From the NCBI GenBank assembly GCA_001939145.1, contig LSRX01000131.1:692159-756158 (forward strand): 64,000 bases of DNA. The letters run 5' to 3'. Shown here piece after piece: positions 31,701 through 36,300 of this stretch. Under the pieces are notes generated by a model. That model was not told the origin of the DNA, made no database searches, and saw nothing but the letters and a program-made list of their open reading frames with translations. Positions within the stretch are counted from its first letter, which is position 1. Every line of letters begins with the position of its first letter. A program made the position numbers and the translations under genes. This stretch comes from Symbiodinium microadriaticum (lineage: Eukaryota > Sar > Dinophyceae > Suessiales > Symbiodiniaceae).

Positions 31701-33397
31701 ACTGTCCACCTCCTGGTTCCCCCCCAGCGATCCACACAGTGTGTCAACAAGATCGCTGTCTGACGCCGTCCAAGCCTGGGACGGTTTTCCGACGCGTTTT
31801 CGCGCTTTCGCCAGCCGTATTCTGGCAAACACGGGTCAGCATCATTGGACATCGTTTGGTCCGTTGTCCGGGCCTTTTTGGGCGCGAGTTTGGGATTGGA
31901 AAGCGCACACCAGGCAGAGAGGAGACCCCATGATGCTCTGGTCCTCGTGATGATCAAGATCTAGGCAGGTGCAGGCCAGGCTATCGGTGAATCACGCAAG
32001 CGAGACATTATCCAACAGTCGTTCTCATGGGTCATCTACCGATATTCATTTCGGCATGGGCTTTCCTTGTTGTAAGCAGGTCTCTGGTTTCCCCAGACCG
32101 CTTCACGTTGCCCTGCCCTGTCAGCTTCCAGCAATCTACTCCGGATGTACGTTGACCCGCGACCAGTAAGGCGCATGCTTGATGCTCTGAGTTTGGTTTC
32201 ATGAGCATCAGTCAGCCTCGCATATCGTCCGCCAGGCAAGACCGACTGCGGGTATTGACCGCTGACGAATCTAAGCGGTGATGTAGAACACGCAGCATAA
32301 GTCTCCACTGATGGTGTGTCTCTACACCCGGTGCAAGCGGGTCTTTGTGCGCCAGCGGCTTTTCCCATGTGTCTCGCTCCTTGCTACGGAGTGCGATGCC
32401 AGTAATCGTCCAAGGACAGAGGACGGGCATCAGGTTTGATTGTCAACATCAGCCTGCACTGCACAGGAGGCATATCCGATCCGGACAGTGGTTTTGATCT
32501 TGAATGACACCAACGCACCGACTGAAATACCGACATGCTCCTAGCAAAACGCCGCGCATACTGCATTGGAATCCTACGCGGACAACGATGCCCAACACAT
32601 CGATGCTGGAACACGCACAGACACACCAGATGTGCCACTTGGAATACTTACAACGATCGTCGCGATCAAAAAGTGCAGTGATCGGAGTCGAGATTGGCAC
32701 AACGCTTTACATCAACAAACAAGATCTTCGAAACTGTGTCCAACTCTAAACTCGAAACTCGATTAGAGACACTTGCGTTTGCACTTGTCAATGCTGGTGT
32801 CCTCAATCCGAGTGGTGCACCTGACGGCCGAAAAGGGCACAGAAGTGATGCACCAGGTGCCTCATGCGCATTTACTCGAGGATGCACTGATCTTGCTTGG
32901 TCCGCTGACACTGCCGGATACTTCTGAGATGGCAACCGAACACGCCTGGCATACACTGGACAAGGCTTGGACATGCAAACGCTCGCGGACTTGTGTCCGT
33001 TGGACAATCCATACAAAAGTATAGTCGGCATCACGGCCCGGGTGGGCCGAGCAAAAACATGTCCTGCTCATTTGCACCAGCGCAGCTGACAATGACTCGG
33101 GCTCGGGGGATTTGTGTCCTGATTCATGGTGGCCTTCTGCATCATCCATCGCAGAGTCTCCAGTTCTGCTTGCGTCGGCTCCGGTGCCCCTTCGGAGATT
33201 GACGGCACCAGGGCTGAGAGGGCCGAGGACTCAGCGAGGCTCTTCTCCAGAAAAACGCCGCCCAGCTCAAGACAGCCAGGGCCACCGTCGACACGGCTCT
33301 CTCTCACAGGCGTGGCGGGCTCCTCCCTGTCGGAGTCGGGCTGCTCCACAGCGACGTAGTCCGCAATGTCGTCCGGCACTTCATCCCAATCGAACAT
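737..33397 (-). CDS. VWA8: VWA8-like protein (three AAA+ modules plus von Willebrand A domain), whole multi-exon gene
   Basis: About 45 short exons on the minus strand follow the order of animal VWA8 without repetition: N-terminal segment, three AAA+ modules, Gly-rich linker, vWA domain with the metal-site motif DISGSM, and a C-terminus ending HVHI-stop at 737-739. VWA8 is known as a mitochondrial matrix-side AAA+ ATPase of poorly understood role. Reading phase is kept across about 33 junctions that I checked. Three stretches are not located: the end of the first P-loop region, part of AAA1 after 18034, and parts of AAA2 between 12460 and 10767. The central region of about 650 residues in human VWA8 is absent. 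The introns hold other genes. The start at 33397 is the first ATG of the N-terminal exon and is tentative. Confidence 0.93.
2075..2221. repeat. Left terminal direct repeat of the retroelement
   Basis: Shares a long near-identical core with 5602-5757, including GTAAGGCTGAAGGCCTTTGA and the following GAGGTCATGCAAC (here 2152-2185). Both copies are in the same orientation. Confidence 0.75.
2764..3988 (-). pseudogene. Reverse transcriptase remnants of the Copia-like element
   Basis: Three frame-shifted pieces (2764-3111, 3130-3420, 3581-3988). The first contains LEGMIVSHVDDLLFGG, the Copia RT palm motif with the usual YVDD changed to HVDD. The second contains GDSFVARELYITNA and, read across a frame change, a GLADAPR-like segment. 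No continuous polymerase frame survives. Confidence 0.68.
4265..4400. repeat. Tandem 36-bp repeat, about four copies
   Basis: The phrase CTTGATGCACCACAACCTC recurs at about 36-bp spacing from 4269, each copy followed by GGGACATTAAGC or a variant. It lies inside the retroelement between its RT and upstream part, where it would encode short valine-histidine repeats. Confidence 0.85.
5602..5757. repeat. Right terminal direct repeat of the retroelement
   Basis: The second copy of the repeat at 2075-2221, same orientation, with a small extra insertion near its right end (GATTGCACAGG around 5740). The two copies differ at scattered bases, so the insertion is not recent. Confidence 0.75.
5941..6397 (-). 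CDS. VWA8: VWA8 exons at 6362-6397, 6160-6201, 6049-6097 and 5941-5977 (vWA domain)
   Basis: Four exons of 36, 42, 49 and 37 nt encode DRERLEICKSME, AHAQFCYPGDHTLE, ATARAIAELGRQTADE and RFLLVVSDADLQ. They match KQRLEILKTM, AHSQFCMSGDHTLE, the following helix and YFVIVLSDANLSR in order and length. Donors are GC, GT, GC and probably GC. The 4.8-kb intron below holds a retroelement. Confidence 0.94.
6824..7255 (-). CDS. VWA8: VWA8 exons at 7134-7255, 6961-7045 and 6824-6910 (vWA domain, metal site)
   Basis: The first reads DGITGCKTVYMRRGDPEG...KRLTFVMDISGSM. The MIDAS motif DISGSM is cut within its Met codon by a GT-AG intron (7046-7133). The second reads YTFNRIDRRLQRLQEVAAFI and ends TGFE, the third DKYDYRMVGHSGTGPEAERL. 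Introns 6911-6960 and the one below 6824 fit GA donors, each restoring the exact VWA8 length. Confidence 0.95.
7327..7562 (-). CDS. VWA8: VWA8 exons at 7475-7562 and 7327-7398
   Basis: The first reads LAEMKMSLKEGEAYAALREQ and continues to IQEMK. The second reads AARQHERQWLKNQTMGELDE and ends SRLV, matching KERQWLRHQATGELDDAKII. Introns 7399-7474 and 7256-7326 both fit GC donors in phase; the second also has a GT alternative one codon earlier. Confidence 0.94.
7899..8037 (-). CDS. VWA8: VWA8 exon, PYRLD linker
   Basis: Encodes LGGRWGPYRLDVGQ...EDKKQGLDEATKRKAQQMADEA and ends YQKR, matching LGGKGGPYRLDAGHTVYQVS...RAFQQR of VWA8. It ends in phase 2 at a GC donor. Confidence 0.95.
8130..9039 (-). 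CDS. VWA8: VWA8 long exon: AAA3 core and Gly-rich linker
   Basis: The only long exon (910 nt). It starts EYIQLHRDTTVQSLTL and carries Walker B CLVVDEADKAP, sensor FRLFVLANRPGYPFMGNDFF, and YPYSTRELVKLV. It then passes in the same open frame, through about 60 hydrophilic residues, straight to HIGGNRFAGGSGGTGTAG, the Gly-rich linker before the vWA domain. The central propeller-like region of animal VWA8 should lie between and is not there. Intron 8038-8129 fits a GA donor. Confidence 0.97.
9123..9208 (-). CDS. VWA8: VWA8 exon with AAA3 P-loop
   Basis: Encodes HHLLLVGNQGVGKNKLTDRL, nearly identical to the HLLLVGNQGVGKNK motif of VWA8. The position after the P-loop lysine is Asn, as in the animal protein. 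Bounded by a 520-nt GT-AG intron above (9209-9728) and an 83-nt GT-AG intron below (9040-9122), both in phase. Confidence 0.96.
9729..9961 (-). CDS. VWA8: VWA8 exons at 9892-9961 and 9729-9825 (linker before AAA3)
   Basis: Encodes GILKIGDVSCPLR, then IRTRPELVPDVAFVDIPQHV...LLDWSLG, matching TLRIGAVSAP...VPDVLFYDNIQHV. The spacing is exact if the intron 9826-9891 is GT-AG. A preceding exon at about 10165-10285 (ILVLEEGSGALHRF) is likely but its ends are not fixed. Confidence 0.88.
10767..11199 (-). CDS. VWA8: VWA8 exons at 11128-11199, 10869-10920 and 10767-10799 (AAA2 lid)
   Basis: Encodes MTLRILLRIAVHLDKRPG, then SRVFSACLDFLPPSSQE, then AVHRILQAALK. These align with the STRQLLRISRRL...AVTKACLSRFLPSLARSALE stretch of VWA8. 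Introns are GT-AG (10921-11127) and GC-AG (10800-10868). Confidence 0.82.
11686..11835 (-). CDS. VWA8: VWA8 exons at about 11794-11835 and 11686-11752 (AAA2)
   Basis: The first reads RIFGLMTRRIVAVA, matching the SIFPIHPSFRIIALA strand. The second reads VATLFHFHSVAPLAAQALKLLR, matching the FLTMFFFHYMKPL segment. The gap between them is only about 41-45 nt, so either a very short intron separates them or a residue block is missing. Confidence 0.68.
12460..13104 (-). CDS. VWA8: VWA8 exons at 12988-13104, 12577-12649 and 12460-12509 (AAA2 core)
   Basis: The first encodes QDLLARDLLQRR...DSALVQA, the second AAIGGDIAVLDGLHRLAHG, the third LADREAVLPDGSRL. They match MTARDLLQQR, LVLLDGIHR and HDRELSLYDGSRL in order. 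Walker B is VLDGLH, lacking the usual Glu. A GC donor gives exact length at 12510-12576. The first exon may end at 12991 (GC) or 12988 (GT). Confidence 0.9.
12931..12953. repeat. (GT)n/(TA)n microsatellite in a VWA8 intron
   Basis: GTGTGTGTGTGTGTATATAT within the intron below the AAA2 core exon at 12988. Confidence 0.95.
13150..13689 (-). CDS. VWA8: VWA8 exons at 13642-13689, 13417-13455, 13280-13339 and 13150-13209 (AAA2 P-loop)
   Basis: Exons encode ATVTFRDQQTAELQAE, AGSLRLTPTQQRL, VGAIMQDHAAGMDICLVGEK and GVGKSALVRAFSEQLGLRR. The Walker A motif GEKGVGKS is split by a 70-nt intron (13210-13279) that starts GC. The 77-nt intron 13340-13416 also starts GC; the 186-nt one above is GT-AG. This is the only AAA+ module here with an intact P-loop. 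Confidence 0.92.
15022..15105. repeat. GATA-type microsatellite
   Basis: Imperfect GATAGATAGATC... run continuing through AGATAAATAG and GATAGACAAATAG units, inside the long VWA8 intron between 18.03 and 13.69 kb. Confidence 0.9.
16460..16600. repeat. GAT/GATGAT trinucleotide repeat
   Basis: Imperfect GATGATGAAGATGATCATCG run for about 140 bp. Confidence 0.92.
16696..16735. repeat. (TA)n microsatellite
   Basis: ACATACATATATATATATAT continuing to 16730. Confidence 0.96.
18034..18085 (-). CDS. VWA8: VWA8 exon (AAA1 lid, FPVDVL segment)
   Basis: Encodes HSSGSPVPCFPVDVLMS, aligned to the SSTLGLPDFPLDSLAA segment of VWA8. It has an AG|G acceptor at 18086 and a GC donor below 18034. It lies just downstream of the DUF4116 gene, so the intron 18086-21019 (or 21054) is almost filled by that gene. 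No exon for the following 50 or so residues was found before 13.7 kb. Confidence 0.62.
18230..20701 (-). CDS. DUF4116-repeat protein, nested in a VWA8 intron
   Basis: At least ten copies of a short helical repeat of the DUF4116 type occur in successive minus-strand exons: LEVVLETVRQYGDLLGFA (first exon, 20492-20701, starting ATG), DPEVVLAAVASSSWAMRYAA, DSFVLQILRANPLALRLLPE, DRSFVLAAVTGDGRSLAFAA, AVRANPDALEFVPEHLKAG, DRDFVAIALANDGRALRFAS, DDRELVLSSVQQNSAAMAFA, EDRGFVLEAVQLHGVALEHA, RSLRYVSAELRGDKELVLAA and AALANSGVALEFVSEEL. The last exon reads TADKEFAFSVVAQEPWLL then TAA at 18230-18232. DUF4116 repeats are abundant in dinoflagellates and have no known function. Exon borders between repeats are approximate. 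The gene sits between VWA8 exons at 21055 and 18085. Confidence 0.8.
21055..21390 (-). CDS. VWA8: VWA8 exons at 21359-21390, 21187-21272 and 21055-21099 (AAA1 lid)
   Basis: The first reads RSRFASHNIH, completing PPL|RSRF. The second reads VGIAEQAVQDASRHVPGVTD and on to KKVKD, and the third VLEDVEINAINLKNK. They track the helical lid after RSRF in VWA8 with matching spacing. Intron 21273-21358 fits only a GA donor; 21100-21186 is GT-AG. The third exon may extend to 21020 if a GC donor is used. Confidence 0.8.
22226..22484 (-). CDS. VWA8: VWA8 exons at 22426-22484 and 22226-22262 (AAA1 sensor region)
   Basis: The first encodes DCEMVRVSADFLVIAIG, matching the KIVRVSENFRVIALG strand. The second encodes GMPCRGNPLDPPL, matching the GNPLDPPLRSRF arginine-finger region. 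Introns 22263-22425 and 21391-22225 both fit GC-AG in phase. The upper end of the first exon may be 22474 or 22484. Confidence 0.88.
22880..23037 (-). CDS. VWA8: VWA8 exons at 22987-23037 and about 22880-22905 (AAA1)
   Basis: The first exon encodes VLPLLNNLLENREMQLE and the second starts DGRFL. Together they match the VLPVLNNLLENREMQLEDGRFL block of VWA8. Intron 22906-22986 is GT-AG. The low end of the second exon is not fixed. Confidence 0.9.
23305..24273 (-). CDS. Expansin-like secreted protein, nested in a VWA8 intron
   Basis: Two exons. Exon 1 (24128-24273) starts ATG and encodes a signal peptide (LFALAVLAGLGLTWA) and an acidic stretch with ECEQGQCALNALQ, a leader style common in dinoflagellate secreted proteins. 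Exon 2 (23305-23959) encodes 217 residues with a Cys-rich double-psi-barrel-like domain: YGYHHWATTTVYG, CGGVNTAQLVRGTPYYNVAS, MWLNCGG, CWCGQ, GMGCFSCAKGRF, VVGDLCPS, DWCP and YGSFHHLDFS, ending at TAG. The total is about 266 residues. This pattern is that of expansin / GH45-like wall-loosening proteins in dinoflagellates, so a cellulose-thecal role is likely but unproven. The intron uses a GC donor. The whole gene fits inside the 1,620-nt VWA8 intron 23038-24657. Confidence 0.85.
24658..24932 (-). CDS. VWA8: VWA8 exons at 24908-24932, 24758-24793 and 24658-24688 (AAA1 Walker B region)
   Basis: Three tiny exons (25, 36 and 31 nt) encode RVVYVDQP, PVRAALHGRIL and VLEGIEKAERN when joined in phase, matching AFYIDQCAVRAATEGRTLILEG and EKAERN of VWA8 residue for residue in length. 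The degenerate Walker B is ILVLEGIE. The last exon runs directly into a 1,620-nt intron (23038-24657) that holds a complete expansin-like gene. Confidence 0.92.
25431..30055 (-). CDS. UNC93-like major facilitator transporter, nested in a VWA8 intron
   Basis: Exons in N-to-C order: 29963-30055 (LYGATLVCSLFFSALVFSLI, then GAKKGLSLSMG), about 29825-29881 (YAVYVGLFATAAS), about 27788-27867 (GIGAGILWTCQGAFFSSVCE), about 27655-27720 (VTAEFAGSFALVFLAMEPL), about 26.6 kb (GKGPVVALGAVSFLLLGVL), about 26.35 kb (GIGRAVYESTNKAIFADFFP) and about 25.5-25.6 kb (DWLLILFAILTIPGYLVASL). This is the order of conserved segments in UNC93-type MFS proteins (membrane transport regulators or transporters, substrate unknown). 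Several membrane helices between 28 and 29.8 kb are unassigned, so the model is incomplete. The whole set lies within the VWA8 intron 24933-31305. Confidence 0.78.
28305..28412. repeat. G-rich GGAGGGGTGGAGG minisatellite
   Basis: About 100 bp of GGAGGGGTGG and GGTGGAGGGGT units. Closely spaced G-runs could fold as a G-quadruplex on the plus strand. Lies within the VWA8 intron that carries the UNC93-like gene. Confidence 0.9.
31306..31476 (-). CDS. VWA8: VWA8 exons at 31441-31476 and 31306-31339 (AAA1)
   Basis: The 36-nt exon encodes VEYVGINSDTSE and the 34-nt exon encodes ADLKQRRDICD, matching the VEYIALSRDTTETDLKQRRE block of VWA8. The 101-nt intron between them is GC-AG and the length matches exactly. 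The second exon ends in phase 1 at a GT donor that opens a 6,373-nt intron (24933-31305) containing an UNC93-like gene. Confidence 0.88.
33035..33063 (-). CDS. VWA8: VWA8 exon 2, first AAA+ P-loop region
   Basis: A 29-nt micro-exon encoding DMFLLGPPGP, matching the VFLIGPPGP segment of VWA8. The loop lacks the usual GK[S/T], as in animal VWA8. It ends in phase 2 before a GT donor. The continuing exon (RRSIA-like) was not found between 31.5 and 33.0 kb. Confidence 0.8.
33119..33397 (-). CDS. VWA8: VWA8 exon 1 (N-terminal segment)
   Basis: Reads from an ATG at 33397 through an acidic leader to the conserved LRWMMQKA helix that precedes the first AAA+ P-loop in VWA8. It ends after codon CAG at 33119, with intron 33064-33118 starting GA and ending AG. 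The leader (FDWDEVPDD...) is acidic and does not look like a mitochondrial presequence, so the true start may lie in an earlier exon. Confidence 0.8.
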
Positions 33398-36300
33398 GGC
33401 ATATCATGGCATGAGCCCTTCACTAGCTAGCGCAGCCTGAGTGTCTCGCGAATGTGATGTAGCCTGCCAGGATTCGCCTGGCATAACGAAAGCTGCTGCA
33501 TCTGTTGCGTTTCTGCAACATCCTCTTCCTGCATGAGCCGATCTCGAGCGTGTGCAACGGGGCAGTTGGGGCTGAACCATGCGATTGAAAAGCTCCAGGC
33601 TTCACGCCGCACACGTCGCTAAGTGAATTGGCTGCCGAGAGACATATGTACTTGTTCCAGGCAAGTGACACTTGCCGTGCAGAGTTGTACTCTGTCGCGA
33701 AGCATCTGCCTGTCCTGACACATCACCTTTCGAAACATGTCCCACCTGAAGGCCATCCAAAAAATGCCCTTTCCTATGCGAAGCCCCATCTCATCCAGAT
33801 TTGTCCATCAAACTTCCGTTTTCTGTTGTCCAATGCATGACAACACGCGGAAAGACACAGCGCATTTCGCTCTTTGCTTGGCTACTGCTTTACAGTTGCC
33901 CTTTCTGCAAAATGCTCGAATGCCGGAGCAGAGCTGGCAGAGCAATGCGGAGCATGGTGGCAGCTTCTCGGAGAAGTGGGGCCTTGCACAGCCATGTCCT
34001 TCCCGTCGCACAAGCACGAATGGGAAAGATGGATGACTCATTCCGTGTACCTGAAACAGGCTCAGCTTCTTCACCGAGCTTGGCTCCAAGTCCAGTTTTC
34101 GATGCCGAGCCACATGCTGGCATCCTTGCAAAACATGAAGCCACCTGCTTCACAAACTGCCCGACAAGCTTGTGAGTCCGCACAGGCCTCTTTGGCACAG
34201 CTGATCCTGATGGTGCACGCAGGGAAGCTTCACCTGTTGACAAGACTGCTACCATTATCGACAACTCCGGAAGGAGATGAAGGCAGCGTGCCTCGTCTAT
34301 GGCTCATATAGTGATGCCACGGCCTGGCTAGCACAAATAGCTTTTCGAATCATCTGACGCTTGCAACTGAAGAAGCACGCAAACAGAGCCGGGTATGTCT
34401 TCATCGAGCAGTTCTATCTCTCGAAACTTTGTGCTCTCAGAACTGGCGATATGCAAATTCCAATCAGCTGCTAGACAGGATGTATGTCTATGCAATTCAA
34501 CTTACTCTCCCACCCGTCTTCATCAGCGCCGTGCTGGCCTCCCTACATCGACAGTGGCCAGTTGCAACACGCCGTAGTGAACTTGCTCAAGTTGGTGAGG
34601 AATTTGAGGAAGCAACGCCGCGTGAATCAGGCTGAGGCCTCAATGACATGTCATTCGTGAAGCAGAAACCGTGGAACGCCATGAACTTCTTGTATGGCCC
34701 CAGGCGAGGTCACTCTGGCTGGATGGCCTCTGCCTTGCACAATGCAGGAGAACCTGGCTGCAGCGACAAACCAAAGCAGTGCAGGTCAGGATACAGGGCC
34801 AGGCGGTCCTTGCACCACTGCGTTACCTGGCCGCACAACAAAGGGATGACTTCCGCAGCAGATGCAATAGGAGATGTCAGGGACAGCAACCTGCGCAGCT
34901 TGGCTTTGGCTCTGGAGATCCCTGTTAGCCGCGAACTCGTGGTTGCTTCGCTCATCTCCAAACGTTGCAGACCACGAGCCTCATCGAAAGCAATCTCGAA
35001 ACGCTCCTACACGACAGGCCAGGCCAGGTTTCGCACATTGCCGAAAACCAGAAACAAAGGTCGCCCCATAAGCATTGCACCAAGTGACTGCGGCTGCTTC
35101 TGCTCTTTCCAGCGGGCTGCGCTCCGGAGCCGGGGGAGTCCTCCGTGCTTTCCAACATCACGACAAAGGTGCATGAATTCAAGACAGGTCTGGAGTCTTA
35201 CGGAAGGATTTGTTTTGCAGCTGGAAGCCACATTGATGTGGAGCTTGACTGTGGTTTCTCGGAGGTGAAGCTAATCTTTCTGCTCAAGGGTGCAGGTGTG
35301 CCGGGTTGAAGGAAGGGCTTTGCCACGAGACGGTGATGCATCCCGGCACCGGTTCGAAAACTTGTTTTGGGCCGGAGGGTGGTGGAGCCGCTAAGCCTCT
35401 TCAAGGTTCCGGTTCTGTACGGCTCTCGGCGGGAGGCGAGCATTTCCTGTAGTGCCTCCAAGGAGTGCCTCTGAGAGAGGCTTCAAATGGCAAGAACAAC
35501 AAACATGAGCACCGGACGTCCATCGGAAGAGCTACAGTCGACGCACAGCGACACGGCAGGATCAGCTTCAGCTTCGGGCTGCCCTATGCAAACCGGATCG
35601 GAGCATTGAGCAGGCGTGCGCTTGCCACCTTTATGCGCGACAGGCTCTTCATAATATGCTACTACCATACCTCCCTGCACCAGACGAACGATGAGAAATG
35701 CATGTCATGAGCTTCCTGGTTTTTCAAGACTGAGCAGCAGCAGCAGCGGTAAGAGCGTGCTTTGTAATTTAGTAAGTTTAGTGGAAACGCACGAGAAACT
35801 GTGGCAGGCTACCCATGAACCCACCTGGACGGATCAGCGCATGATGCTAACCACAGGCTGCAATAAGCTTCGATTGCCTCCTGGCCCCTGTCTGCTGCCC
35901 CGTCGAGTCTCACCAGCATTTCACACATGCTACGGCAGGTTCGATCGAAACAGGGTCTCGAGAAATGTACACTTCACACGGGCGAGACATGGTATGGAAC
36001 TAGAGGATGTGAAGCGCCAGTCCTTGCTGCCGCCCTTTGGTAGCGTTTTGCAGCGGCGACCTCTGCCTGACCCAGCTCTTTTCACAGCTTCGGTCAAAAT
36101 AGCTTTGCATCACTGCCTCTTATTGCATGCTCCGGGGTTCTTACTTCTTGCTCCAGGCGCTCTGCAGCAACAGTCGAAATTAAGACTCCTCCGGGCAGCC
36201 TCGAAAAACAACATAACAATTGTCACGATAGCAATGCAGAGAACAACAGCCAGATATATCATTATTCCCGAGAGCTCGGCGTCGGGTTCTTGGTTGGAGG

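Noticed and set aside
34648-35268. 206-codon plus-strand frame
   Set aside because: No domain, no plausible splice structure and biased composition. Opposite to the direction of every supported gene.
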